NCBI GenBank assembly: GCA_030841035.1
Contig: JAVEDI010000033.1
Coordinates: 1-64,000 of the forward strand
Origin: Actinomycetota bacterium
Lineage (GTDB): Bacteria; Actinomycetota; Actinomycetes; JACCUZ01
Reading direction: 5' to 3'
DNA: 64,000 nt
Positions 9,058 to 18,481 of the stretch are shown one piece after another. Every line of letters begins with the position of its first letter. Position 1 is the stretch's first letter. The notes below the pieces were generated by a model. That model was not told the DNA's origin, did no database searches, and was given only the letters and a program-made list of their open reading frames with translations. A program made the position numbers and the translations under genes.

Positions 9058-9809
9058 GCACGGCCGAGGCCACCACGAACAGTGGATCAGTCGACCTGTT
9101 GCTGTGGGTCATCTTTCCCTACGTCTGCCTCGCCGTGTTCGCCGTCGGGCACTTCTGGCGCTATCGCTATGACAAGTTCGGGTGGACGACAAGATCGTCA
9201 CAGCTCTACGAGAACCGGCTGCTTCGACTGGGCAGCCCGCTGTTCCACTTCGGCATCCTGTTCGTCTTCGCCGGCCACGTCATGGGCTTGGGAGTACCGG
9301 AGTCCTGGACGAAGAAAGCCGGCGTCTCCGAAAGCATGTATCACGCGACAGCGGTCGGATCAGGGTCGGTCGCCGGGCTCTGCACGCTGGTCGGGCTGGC
9401 CATCCTCATCTACCGTCGCCGCACCGTCGGGCCGGTGTTCTCGGCCACAACCAAGATGGACAAGACGATGTACCTGGTCCTGGCAACCGTCATCGTCCTC
9501 GGCATGGCGAACACAGTGGTTGCGAACCTTGTGGGCCACTATGACTACCGCCTGGGCGTGTCGGTGTGGTTTCGGGGGATCTTGCTGCTCAACCCACATC
9601 CGGCTCTCATGGCGGAGGCACCCTTCGGTTTCCAGGTACACGGACTGGCCGCGTTTCTGCTCTTCGCGCTGTGGCCGTTCACGCGGCTGGTGCACGTGTT
9701 CAGCGCGCCCCTCGGCTACCTGACCCGGCCGTACATCGTCTACCGGTCCCGCGGCGACTCGCTCGGCAGCCGCAAACCGAAGCGCGGCTGGGAACGAGTC
9801 GGCTCATGA
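9054..9809 (+). CDS. narI: Respiratory nitrate reductase, gamma subunit (cytochrome b)
   Basis: 251 aa membrane subunit with five predicted transmembrane helices. It oxidises quinol and passes electrons via two b-type haems to NarH. Candidate haem ligands are His in VGHFWRYRYD, His residues in FHFGILFVFAGHVMG, and His residues in the last helices (VHGLAAFLLF and RLVHVFSAP). Short basic C-terminal tail. Last intact gene of the narKGHJI operon; its stop overlaps the next small ATG frame by 4 bp. Confidence 0.95.
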   Translation: MSTAEATTNSGSVDLLLWVIFPYVCLAVFAVGHFWRYRYDKFGWTTRSSQLYENRLLRLGSPLFHFGILFVFAGHVMGLGVPESWTKKAGVSESMYHATAVGSGSVAGLCTLVGLAILIYRRRTVGPVFSATTKMDKTMYLVLATVIVLGMANTVVANLVGHYDYRLGVSVWFRGILLLNPHPALMAEAPFGFQVHGLAAFLLFALWPFTRLVHVFSAPLGYLTRPYIVYRSRGDSLGSRKPKRGWERVGS

Positions 9810-9970
9810 CGACCGCGTCGCGCCAGCTCTTCGTGCGCGCTGCTGACCACCGCGAGGGGACCGCCCGGCCCAAGGCTCGGTTGCTCACCGCGCAAGCCAC
9901 GCCCCTTCCTGCCCCCGCCCTCGCCCGCAACCAGACAGACCGCTGGCGGAGCTTCGACAAAGTCGACTAG
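9806..9970 (+). CDS. Small hypothetical ORF after narI
   Basis: A 54-codon frame whose ATG overlaps the narI stop (ATGA), so it could be translated by coupling. The product is basic, Pro/Ala-rich, and shows no domain, membrane segment or signal peptide that I recognise. It may be a degraded remnant or simply non-coding. The following stretch to 10133 shows no further gene. Confidence 0.25.
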   Translation: MTTASRQLFVRAADHREGTARPKARLLTAQATPLPAPALARNQTDRWRSFDKVD

Positions 9971-10133
9971 CACCATGATCTTCAGATTCGTCCCCTGCCA
10001 TGCCGCCCGCACCGCGTCGTAGCGTCCGGTGCGTCGCCCGTGACGCCAGCCGCCGACCGGAGCCGGCGCGCGCCGTGACACCAGACGACCTCACACGGCT
10101 GCCGCGCAGCGCGTGGGAAGGAGCAGAAGCGCG

Positions 10134-11048
10134 ATGAGTCCCGAGAACGACCCAGGCACGACCAGCGGCGTGTCACCCGAGCAGCAGGCCCGGGAGGCGG
10201 AGCTCCTCGACCGGGTGCTCGCATCGTTCGACGCCACGCCCGACGCGCGGATGAAGCAGATCATGCGATCCGCGGTCCGTCACCTGCACGCGTTCCTGCG
10301 CGACGTACGGCTGAGCGAGCAGGAGTGGAAGCAGGGCATCGACTTCCTCACGGCGGTCGGTCACCTCACGGACGAGCGGCGCCAGGAGTTCGTCCTGCTG
10401 TCCGACACCCTCGGTGTCTCCATGCAGACCGTCGCGATCAACAACGGGGCGTACGCCGAGGCGACCGAGGCGACCGTCGTCGGGCCGTTCTTCATGCAGG
10501 ACAGTCCCGAGGTCGAGCTCGGTGGCGACATCTCGTTCGGCGCCGCTGGTGAGCCGTGCTGGGTCGGGGGCACCGTCACCGGCGTCGACGGCACTGCCCT
10601 CCCGGGCGCGCGGATCGAGGTGTGGCAGGCCGACGACCAGGGCTTCTACGACGTGCAGTACGGCGACGACCGGGTCGCGGCGCGCGCCCATCTCTTCACC
10701 GACGAGCAAGGCCGCTATGCGTTCTGGGGCATCACCCCCACCCCCTACCCGATCCCGCAGGACGGGCCGGTCGGCCGCATGCTCGAGACCGTCGGGCGCT
10801 CGCCCATGCGGGCATCACACCTGCACTTCATGGTGACGGCGGCAGGCTTCCGCAGGTTGGTGACCCACATCTTCGTCCGAGGCGACGAGCTTCTCGGCAG
10901 AGACAGCGTCTTCGGCGTGAAGGAGTCGCTGGTCAAGGACTTCCTCGAGCAGGCGGCGGGGACGCCCACACCGGACGGACGCGACCTTGGTGCGCGGACG
11001 TGGTCACGGGTCCGGTTCGACATCGTCCTGGCTCCTGCCGGGAGCTGA
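10134..11048 (+). CDS. Intradiol ring-cleavage dioxygenase (hydroxyquinol 1,2-dioxygenase type)
   Basis: About 304 aa. It has the N-terminal helical dimerisation domain of catechol/hydroxyquinol dioxygenases ([20 protein letters not shown]) followed by the beta-sandwich domain ([28 protein letters not shown]). Non-haem Fe(III) ligands are expected at Tyr in GFYDVQY, Tyr in PTPYPIP, and the His pair in ASHLHFMV and VTHIFVRG. The GFYDVQY block fits hydroxyquinol enzymes, which cleave benzene-1,2,4-triol to maleylacetate, but catechol or chlorocatechol as substrate cannot be excluded. The start ATG 10134 has GGAAGGAG at 10116-10123. No maleylacetate reductase lies nearby. Confidence 0.85.
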   Translation: MSPENDPGTTSGVSPEQQAREAELLDRVLASFDATPDARMKQIMRSAVRHLHAFLRDVRLSEQEWKQGIDFLTAVGHLTDERRQEFVLLSDTLGVSMQTVAINNGAYAEATEATVVGPFFMQDSPEVELGGDISFGAAGEPCWVGGTVTGVDGTALPGARIEVWQADDQGFYDVQYGDDRVAARAHLFTDEQGRYAFWGITPTPYPIPQDGPVGRMLETVGRSPMRASHLHFMVTAAGFRRLVTHIFVRGDELLGRDSVFGVKESLVKDFLEQAAGTPTPDGRDLGARTWSRVRFDIVLAPAGS

Positions 11049-11106
11049 CACCCGGCGCGGTCGCCGGCGAACGGGCCGTGCTGAGGCCCCGTGGGAGAAT
11101 GGCGGA

Positions 11107-11727
11107 ATGGTCGACCCGTCCCCCGCCGCGCCGCCACCGCGACGCGGCCGGCCCGGCTACGACCAGGCGACGGTGCTACGGCGCGCGATCGACCTGTTCA
11201 ACCGCCAGGGGTACGACGGCACCAGCATCGGCGACATCGCCCAGGATCTCGGGCTCACCAAATCGGCGATCTACCACCACGTCCCCAGCAAGGAGCACCT
11301 CCTCTCGGCCGCCCTGGACGAGGCGCTCGATGGTCTGACCGCCGCGATCGACGCCGCGCTGAGCGCCGAGCCGGGGACCAGTGCCTACGACCGGCTGCGC
11401 ACCACCGTCCAGCAGTCGGTGAAGATCCTGATCTACCACCTGCCGGCGGTGACCCTGCTGCTGCGGGTGCGCGGCAACAGCGAGGTCGAGGTTGCCGCGC
11501 TCAAGCGGCGCCGCGTCCTGGACGAGAAGCTCGCAGGACTGGTCGCGGCAGCCGCAGCCGAGGGCGCCGTACGCGAGGACATCGCGCCGGACCTCATCAG
11601 CCGGTTGCTGTTCGGCATGGTCAACTCGCTGGTCGAGTGGTACCGCCCGGGCGGCGCGGCCGACGTCGATGACCTCGCGAGCTCGATCACCGCGATCGCG
11701 TTCGAGGGACTCAACGCGCCTACCTGA
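11107..11727 (+). CDS. paaR: TetR-family regulator, probable PaaR
   Basis: About 206 aa. The N-terminal TetR DNA-binding domain (residues ~15-65) has the recognition helix region in DIAQDLGLTKSAIYHHVPSK, and the C-terminal ligand domain is typical of the PaaR/FadR-like TetR group. It is convergent with the paa operon, and the palindrome upstream of paaA (18255-18266) is of TetR type. It therefore probably represses paa genes and is released by phenylacetyl-CoA. The symbol is assigned from context. ATG 11107 was chosen because it directly precedes the first conserved block. Confidence 0.8.
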   Translation: MVDPSPAAPPPRRGRPGYDQATVLRRAIDLFNRQGYDGTSIGDIAQDLGLTKSAIYHHVPSKEHLLSAALDEALDGLTAAIDAALSAEPGTSAYDRLRTTVQQSVKILIYHLPAVTLLLRVRGNSEVEVAALKRRRVLDEKLAGLVAAAAAEGAVREDIAPDLISRLLFGMVNSLVEWYRPGGAADVDDLASSITAIAFEGLNAPT

Positions 11728-11748
11728 GCTGGAGCGAACCGGCTGCGG

Positions 11749-12189
11749 TCAGGCGCCCTGTTCGAGCGCGGGGTTCGTGCGGCCGATCGACCGGCTCCTG
11801 CCGCGGAACTCAGCCACGACCACGCCGTCACCCGCCCGCGCCACCGTGACGTCGTACAGCCCCGACCGCCCCCGCACGGCCGTCTCGTGGGCCGTCGCCA
11901 CCAGCCGGTCAGCGAGGCGGGCGGGCTCGAGGAACGTGATGTCGAACCCGGAGGCCACGGTCACGTGGCCGCGGGAGTTGCAAGCCACCGCGAACGCGCT
12001 GTCGGCCAGGGATGCGATGAGACCGCCGTGGCACAGGTCCCAGCCGTTGACCATGTCGTCCCGCACGACCATCGACACGACCGCCCGTCCCGGGGCCACG
12101 GAGAGGACGGTCATGCCCAGCATCCGGCTGGCCGCGTCGGCCTCCCACATCGCGTCGATGCTGCGCCGGGCAGCTTCCTGCTCGCTCAC
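11749..12189 (-). CDS. paaI: Hydroxyphenylacetyl-CoA thioesterase, hotdog fold
   Basis: About 146 aa, a normal PaaI length. Hotdog-fold features are the N-terminal helix with LGMTVLSVAPGRAVVSM, the catalytic-loop motif NGWDLCHGGLIASLADSAFA (the HGG motif with an Asp in the following helix) and SGFDITFLEPARLAD. PaaI hydrolyses dead-end hydroxyphenylacetyl-CoA thioesters and recovers CoA. The start is GTG 12189, overlapping the paaH stop as GTGA; an adjacent GTG at 12192 is equally open. Last gene of the paa operon. Confidence 0.9.
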   Translation of the reverse strand: MSEQEAARRSIDAMWEADAASRMLGMTVLSVAPGRAVVSMVVRDDMVNGWDLCHGGLIASLADSAFAVACNSRGHVTVASGFDITFLEPARLADRLVATAHETAVRGRSGLYDVTVARAGDGVVVAEFRGRSRSIGRTNPALEQGA

Positions 12190-13028
12190 CACGAGTAGAA
12201 CCCCTGCCCGCTCTTGCGGCCGAGGTGACCGGCGGCGACCTTGTCGCGGAGCACCTGCGGTGGCGCGAACCGCGGGCCGAGCTCTCGTTCCAGGTGCTCC
12301 GCGATCGCCAGCCGGACGTCGAGACCGACGATGTCGCTGGTCTTCAGCGGCCCCACCGGATGCCGGTAGCCCAGGGTCATCGCCGTATCGATGTCCTCGG
12401 CCGAGGCGACCCCCTCGTCCAGCATCCGCATCGCCTCCAGCGCGATCGCGACTCCGAGCCTGCTGCTGGCGAAGCCGGGTGAGTCGGTGACGGTCACCGC
12501 CGTCCTGCCCAGATCGGCCACCCATGCCCGGGCCCGGGCGACGGTCGCGCCTTCGGTACGAGAACCGACCACGATCTCGACCAGATCGCTGGCGGGGACG
12601 GGGTTGAAGAAGTGCAGACCCAGAAAGCGGCCGGGCTCGGGAAGGCCCTCGGCGAGGGTGTCGATGGACAGCGAACTGGTGTTGCTTGCCAGGACGGCGT
12701 CCGGAGCCGCATCGGCGACGGCTGCGAGCACCTTCCGCTTGAGTGCGCCGTCCTCGGGGACGGCCTCGATGACAAGACCCGCGCCCGCCAGTGCGGCGCA
12801 GTCGGTGCTGACGACGAGCCGCTTCAGCGCCTCGCCGAGCGGTACGTCGAGGTGACCGAGGTCGGCAGCCTTCGCCAACGTGGCAGCGACCCGTTCGTGG
12901 GCCGCCCGGGCGGTCTCGGCACCGGTCTCGATGACCCTCACCTCGGTGCCGGCGAGGATGAAGGCGTGCGCGATGCCCGCGCCCATCCGGCCGCCGCCGT
13001 ACACGCCGCAGACCTGAGGCAGAGACAT
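12186..13028 (-). CDS. paaH: 3-hydroxyacyl-CoA dehydrogenase (3-hydroxyadipyl-CoA type)
   Basis: 280 aa. N-terminal NAD-binding Rossmann domain with GGGRMGAGIAHAF. The catalytic region has LHFFNPVP with its His, SSLSI and NTSS, and the C-terminal dimerisation domain has the GYRHPVGPLKTSDIVGLD motif. In the paa route it oxidises 3-hydroxyadipyl-CoA to 3-oxoadipyl-CoA, feeding the neighbouring thiolase; a 3-hydroxybutyryl-CoA role is the alternative. It lies 62 bp after the thiolase, a gap holding only an 11-codon frame. Confidence 0.88.
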   Translation of the reverse strand: MSLPQVCGVYGGGRMGAGIAHAFILAGTEVRVIETGAETARAAHERVAATLAKAADLGHLDVPLGEALKRLVVSTDCAALAGAGLVIEAVPEDGALKRKVLAAVADAAPDAVLASNTSSLSIDTLAEGLPEPGRFLGLHFFNPVPASDLVEIVVGSRTEGATVARARAWVADLGRTAVTVTDSPGFASSRLGVAIALEAMRMLDEGVASAEDIDTAMTLGYRHPVGPLKTSDIVGLDVRLAIAEHLERELGPRFAPPQVLRDKVAAGHLGRKSGQGFYSW

Positions 13029-13090
13029 CTCAGGCCTTCTTCCTGCGGTCGGGGAACGCGCTCATCGGTTCGGCCTTCGCGGGAGCGTGC

Positions 13091-14281
<1,191 letters not shown>

Positions 14282-14335
14282 GGGTGCTCCTCGGGGTGCT
14301 CGCAGCCCGGTGTCGCGCGCTGCTGATGGGTGGAC

Positions 14336-15475
14336 TCAGGCGTCGAAGTCGACGGTGACCTGATCGCTGACCGGGTGGGTCTGGCAGGTCAGGACGAAGC
14401 CGCGCTGGATCTCGTCGTCGTCCAGAGCGTAGTTGCGGCGCATGTCGACCTCGCCGTTGGTGACCCGGGCCCGGCAGGTGCCGCACACCCCGCCCTTGCA
14501 CGCGAACGGTAGGTCGTTGCGGGTCACCCCGGCCGCGTCGAGGATGGCCTGGGCCTTCGGCATCGCGGCAGTGGAGCTGCGACCGTCGAGCACGATGGTG
14601 ACCTGGCTGACGTCGCCGTCGACGACCGGGTCGGGCCGCACGACCTCCGGCGGCGGCTCGTCGACGTAGAAGAGCTCGAAGTGGACCTTGTCCTTCGCGA
14701 CGCCGGACTCGGCGAGGACCGCGCGGGCGTCGGCGATGAGACCGAACGGTCCGCACAACCACACGTGGTCGATGTCGCGTAACGGCACCAGGGCGGTGAA
14801 CAACCGACGGAGCCGGTCCGCGTCGAGACGTCCGGAGAACAGCTCGACGTCGCGGGGCTCGCGCGAGAGGACGTGGATGAGGGCTAGGCGGGCCCCGTAG
14901 CGGTTCTTGAGGTCGGCGAGCTCCTCGGCGAACATGACCGAGCCGGTCCTGCGGTTGCCGTAGAGCAGGGTGACCTGCGAGTCGGGGTGCGTCAGGACGG
15001 TCGAGGCGATGGAGAGCATAGGGGTGATGCCCGAGCCGGCGGCGATGCACAGGTGCCGGCCGGAGCGGCTCGGATCCGCCTGGAAGCTACCGGTCGGGGT
15101 CTGCACCTGCACGGTGTCACCGACCCTGATGTCCCGGACCAGCCATGAGGAGAAGATCCCACCGGGGATCTCGCGGACCGCGACCCGCGGCCTTGCGCCG
15201 GCCGGTGCGCAGATGGAGTACGAGCGGCGCAGCTCCTTGCCCCCGACCGTGCGGCGCAACGTCAGCGATTGTCCGGCCTTGAAGTCGAAGGCACGCCGCA
15301 GCTCGTCAGGGACCTCGAACGCGACCGCCACGGAGTCGTCGGTGAGCTGTTCGACCGATGCCACACGCAACTCGTGGAACGTCGCGCGTGCCGGGCGAGC
15401 GCTCGGCTCCGGGACTGCGCCGTCCGAGCCGACCACCTGCGCGGACACATCCGCGCCCCCCGTGGTGGTGCTCAT
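14336..15475 (-). CDS. paaE: Phenylacetyl-CoA epoxidase reductase subunit
   Basis: 379 aa. The N-terminal half is a ferredoxin-NADP reductase module (FAD-binding RRSYSICAPAG; pyridine-nucleotide region GSGITPMLSIASTVL). The C-terminal ~90 residues are a plant-type [2Fe-2S] ferredoxin with CKGGVCGTC and a later Cys in VLTCQTHP. It transfers electrons from NADPH to the PaaA diiron centre. The ATG at 15475 lies one base after the paaD stop, so translation is coupled. Confidence 0.95.
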   Translation of the reverse strand: MSTTTGGADVSAQVVGSDGAVPEPSARPARATFHELRVASVEQLTDDSVAVAFEVPDELRRAFDFKAGQSLTLRRTVGGKELRRSYSICAPAGARPRVAVREIPGGIFSSWLVRDIRVGDTVQVQTPTGSFQADPSRSGRHLCIAAGSGITPMLSIASTVLTHPDSQVTLLYGNRRTGSVMFAEELADLKNRYGARLALIHVLSREPRDVELFSGRLDADRLRRLFTALVPLRDIDHVWLCGPFGLIADARAVLAESGVAKDKVHFELFYVDEPPPEVVRPDPVVDGDVSQVTIVLDGRSSTAAMPKAQAILDAAGVTRNDLPFACKGGVCGTCRARVTNGEVDMRRNYALDDDEIQRGFVLTCQTHPVSDQVTVDFDA

Positions 15476-15476
15476 C

Positions 15477-16001
15477 TCAGATCTCCTTCACGTGCTCGAA
15501 AGGCTCGAGGCAGCAAGCGCAGCGATACATCGCCTTGCAGGCGGTCGAGCCGAACTCCGAGACCAGGCTCACCTCGACCGAGTCGCAGCGGGGACACGTC
15601 AGGGCGCGGGGCACGGGGAGGAGGGTGAGCGGGACAGGCCCGTCGTGGCGGGCAGCGGCGCCGGGGACGGAGATGCCGTGCTCCACCAGCGCCGCACGTC
15701 CCCGTGCGCTGATCCAGTCGCTCGACCACGCCGGGTGCAGCCTGACCCGGATCTCCACGTCGTCGAAGCCGTGGTCCCGCAGAGCGTGCAGCAGGTCGTC
15801 GCGCATGGCGCCCATGGCCGGGCACCCGGAGTACGTCGGGGTGATGGTCACCAGGATCTGTCCGCGGTCGCCGGAGCTGACGTCCCGGAGGACGCCGAGG
15901 TCCTCGAGGGTGAGCATCGGCATCTCGGGGTCGGTGACCTGCGCAGCCAGCGCCCGGGCGGTCTCCTCCCGCCTCGTCGTGTCGGTCGACGGCAGGGTCA
16001 C
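15477..16001 (-). CDS. paaD: Phenylacetyl-CoA epoxidase subunit PaaD (MIP18 family)
   Basis: About 174 aa. N-terminal MIP18/DUF59 domain (DPEMPMLTLEDLGVLRDV; TPTYSGCPAMGAM), then a zinc-ribbon-like C-terminus with CPRC and CACC. PaaD is required for epoxidase function, probably in Fe-S or diiron centre maturation. GTG 16001 gives a 4 bp GTGA overlap with paaC; GTG 16004 one codon upstream is an equally open start. Confidence 0.93.
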   Translation of the reverse strand: MTLPSTDTTRREETARALAAQVTDPEMPMLTLEDLGVLRDVSSGDRGQILVTITPTYSGCPAMGAMRDDLLHALRDHGFDDVEIRVRLHPAWSSDWISARGRAALVEHGISVPGAAARHDGPVPLTLLPVPRALTCPRCDSVEVSLVSEFGSTACKAMYRCACCLEPFEHVKEI

Positions 16002-16933
16002 CACCGCCCGCTCGGGTGCGCCCGCGCGACGACCTGCATCTCGGCCAGCAGTGGGCCCATGGCCTCGCTGTGCATGCCGTCACGGCCCATGCCCGTGCCC
16101 ACCGGGCCGGCAGCGGGGACGTCGGGCCGGTCGGTGCCGCTGACGGAGAACACCTGCTCCAGCAGGACGGCGACGTCGTCGGCGACGGCGGCCGGGTCGA
16201 CACCGACGCCCTGCTCGGCGAGGAGAGCCTCCACCGGGTGCGTGCGGAACAGCTCGTCGTACAGCGGCCATACCAGCGTCAGAGCCGCCAGCAGCCTGCG
16301 TCGCGACTCGCCGGTGCCCTGGGCGAGGGTGAGGAACCAGCGACCGGCGTAGTCACGGTGGTAGGTGAGCTCCTTGACGGCCTTGGCGGCAATCGCGGAC
16401 AGCACCGTGTCGTGACTGCCGACCAAGCGCTGCATCACAGCCAGCCGGAAGGTGGAGAACACCAACAGCCGCGCCATGGTGACGGCAAAGTCGCCGTTCT
16501 CGGGCTCGACGAAGCGCACGTTGCGGAACGCCGCCTCGTCACGGAAGAACGCCAGCGCGTCCTCGTCGGGCACCGGGGAGCCTTCGGGCAGCGCCGGCAC
16601 CAGGTCGCCGTCGGCCGCGGCGGCACGCACCAGCAGCAGCCGGGCCTGGCCCAGCAGGTCGAGGGCGACGTTCGCCAGGGCGATGTCCTCCTCCAGGTCC
16701 GGAGCGTTGCTGGCCCACTGAGAGAGCCGGTGGGAGTAGATGAGCGCATCGTCGCCGAGCATCAGGCAGTACTGCGACAGAGCGGCCGCGTCGACACCGT
16801 CGGGGAGGGTGGTGTCGATCCCGGCGAGCGGGTCCTCGAAGTCGGTGCCGAAGGCCCACCGCGAGTCGTCGCCGCCGGTCAGGCCGGCGTAGACCGACTC
16901 GTGGTCGGCGTCGTGGTCGTGCACGTGGCTCAT
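15998..16933 (-). CDS. paaC: Phenylacetyl-CoA epoxidase structural subunit PaaC
   Basis: 311 aa ferritin-like helical protein that pairs with PaaA to form the stable core of the epoxidase. The region DDALIYSHRLSQWASNAPDLEED without its last residues, and KELTYHRDYAGRW, match PaaC; it lacks a complete diiron site and plays a structural role. The C-terminal ~60 residues carry an EAMGPLLAEMQ block conserved in the family. There are 12 bp to paaB upstream and an overlap with paaD downstream. Confidence 0.94.
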   Translation of the reverse strand: MSHVHDHDADHESVYAGLTGGDDSRWAFGTDFEDPLAGIDTTLPDGVDAAALSQYCLMLGDDALIYSHRLSQWASNAPDLEEDIALANVALDLLGQARLLLVRAAAADGDLVPALPEGSPVPDEDALAFFRDEAAFRNVRFVEPENGDFAVTMARLLVFSTFRLAVMQRLVGSHDTVLSAIAAKAVKELTYHRDYAGRWFLTLAQGTGESRRRLLAALTLVWPLYDELFRTHPVEALLAEQGVGVDPAAVADDVAVLLEQVFSVSGTDRPDVPAAGPVGTGMGRDGMHSEAMGPLLAEMQVVARAHPSGRW

Positions 16934-16945
16934 CGCAGGGGGTCC

Positions 16946-17269
16946 TCACATGTGCGGGACGTCGTCGGGGATCGCGTAGAAGGTCGGGTGCCGGTAGATC
17001 TTGTCGTTGGCAGGCGCGAAGAGCGGGTCCTTCTCGTCCGGGCTCGAGGCGGCGACGAGGGCGGCGCGGACAGCCCAGATGCTGACGCCCTCGTTGCGGC
17101 GGGTGTAGACGTCGCGGGCGTGGCGTAGCGCCATCTCGTCGTCGGCCGCGTGCAACGACCCGACGTGCACGTGGTTGAGCCCGCGCTTGCCGCGCACGAA
17201 GATCTCGTACAGCGGCCACTCCGCCTCGACCGGCTCGGCGCCGGCCCGGGGCTGCGCCTGGCCGCTCAT
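16946..17269 (-). CDS. paaB: Phenylacetyl-CoA epoxidase subunit PaaB
   Basis: About 107 aa, as usual for PaaB. Conserved blocks are WPLYEIFVRGKRGLNHVHVG, then HARDVYTRRNEGVSIWAV and KIYRHPTFYAIPDDVPHM. It bridges PaaAC heterodimers and is essential for activity. The ATG at 17269 shares one base with the paaA stop (TGATG). Longer in-frame extensions run through paaA and are not real. Confidence 0.95.
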   Translation of the reverse strand: MSGQAQPRAGAEPVEAEWPLYEIFVRGKRGLNHVHVGSLHAADDEMALRHARDVYTRRNEGVSIWAVRAALVAASSPDEKDPLFAPANDKIYRHPTFYAIPDDVPHM

Positions 17270-18219
17270 CACGCCCCCTTGGCGGCGAACGCCGCGGCGG
17301 CCTCGCGCACCCAGCGGCCCTCGTCGTACGCCCGGCGCCGGTGCGCCAACCGTTGGGCGTTGCACGGGCCGCCGCCCTTGACCACCGCGTAGAACTCGTC
17401 CCAGTCGGGCTGTCCGAAGTCGTGGTGGCCTCGCTCCTCGTTCCAGGCAAGGTCCGGGTCGGGCAGTGTCACGCCGAGAGCCGCGGCCTGCGGCACGGAC
17501 ATGTCCACGAACTTCTGGCGCAGCTCGTCGTTGGTGTCCCGCTTGATCCCCCACCTCATCGACTGCTCCGTGTTCGGCGAGGCCGCGTCCGGGGGGCCGA
17601 ACATCATCAGCGCGGGCCACCAGAACCGGTCCACGGACTCCTGCACCGAGGCACGCTGCTCGTCGGTCCCACGCATCATCGTCGACAGCAGCTCGAAGCC
17701 CTGCCGCTGGTGGAACGACTCCTCCTTGCAGATCCGGATCATGGCCCGGCCGTAGGGCCCGTACGACGTCCGGCACAGCGGCACCTGGTTGCAGATAGCG
17801 GCGCCGTCCACCAGCCAGCCGATCGTTCCCACGTCGGCGTAGGACAGGGTGGGGTAGTTGAAGATCGAGGAGTACTTCTGCTTGCCGTCGATCAGCTTCT
17901 CGGTCAGCTCCCGCCGGGACACTCCCAGCGTCTCGCACGCGGAGTAGAGGTACAGCCCGTGGCCGGCCTCGTCCTGGACCTTCGCCAGCAGGATCGCCTT
18001 GCGCCGCAGGGAGGGCACCCGCGTCAGCCAGTTGCCCTCGGGCTGCATCCCGATGATCTCCGAGTGTGCGTGCTGCGCGATCTGCCGCACCAGCGTCGAC
18101 CGGTACTTCTCCGGCATCCAGTCCCGGGGCTCGATCCGATCGTTGCGCGCGATCGTGCGGTCGAAGGCGGCCAGCAGCGCCTGCTCGCCCTCACGTGACA
18201 CCTCGCTGGCCGCCGTCAT
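17269..18219 (-). CDS. paaA: Phenylacetyl-CoA epoxidase catalytic diiron subunit
   Basis: About 316 aa. It holds the carboxylate-bridged diiron site that epoxidises the ring of phenylacetyl-CoA. Ligand motifs are visible: [13 protein letters not shown] (ExxH) and [11 protein letters not shown] (ExxxH region), and [20 protein letters not shown] matches the family. ATG 18219 was chosen because GGAGGAG at 18222-18228 precedes it, although the spacing is short. An ATG at 18249 just below the TetR palindrome would add 10 residues. First gene of the paa operon. Confidence 0.95.
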   Translation of the reverse strand: MTAASEVSREGEQALLAAFDRTIARNDRIEPRDWMPEKYRSTLVRQIAQHAHSEIIGMQPEGNWLTRVPSLRRKAILLAKVQDEAGHGLYLYSACETLGVSRRELTEKLIDGKQKYSSIFNYPTLSYADVGTIGWLVDGAAICNQVPLCRTSYGPYGRAMIRICKEESFHQRQGFELLSTMMRGTDEQRASVQESVDRFWWPALMMFGPPDAASPNTEQSMRWGIKRDTNDELRQKFVDMSVPQAAALGVTLPDPDLAWNEERGHHDFGQPDWDEFYAVVKGGGPCNAQRLAHRRRAYDEGRWVREAAAAFAAKGA

Positions 18220-18254
18220 GGCTCCTCCGAAGGATGTCGTCCCAACCATTTACA

Positions 18255-18266
18255 GACCGATCGGTC
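18255..18266. promoter_or_regulatory. Palindromic TetR-type operator before paaA
   Basis: A perfect 12 bp palindrome, GACCGATCGGTC, sits 36 bp before the paaA start in a notably A/T-richer stretch (18240-18280) that should contain the promoter. TetR regulators of paa and fatty-acid genes bind palindromes of this general shape. The TetR gene at 11107 is the natural candidate; the pairing is inferred. Apart from this site, the divergent region 18267-18481 shows nothing I can assign. Confidence 0.6.
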
Positions 18267-18481
18267 GGAAAGTATTTTGGCATGCTCCTCCAGCGAGCGC
18301 AACGGCGGGCTCGACGCGTGAGCGAGCCGCCGTGAGCCACAGCCGCCTGCGGGGTCGCCCGGCCGACCGGTGCGCAGAAGGTGGCAAACTGTCGTGACGA
18401 CTGGGGCAGCACTGCGGCGTGGCGGACGGCGGCGGCGCGCCTGCCGGTCGCGGTGTGAACGCGGGGAACGGGGCGAGGCAG

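Noticed and set aside
13029-13090. 11-codon ATG frame (MSAFPDRRKKA) ending one base before paaH, possibly a PaaG remnant or leader
   Set aside because: Too short, no convincing ribosome site, and no recognisable similarity; kept only as a note.
18419-18481. N-terminal extension of the GGDEF-EAL protein from 18419
   Set aside because: The extra residues are Gly/Ala/Arg-rich low complexity and no ribosome site supports the upstream start; ATG 18482 preferred, not certain.
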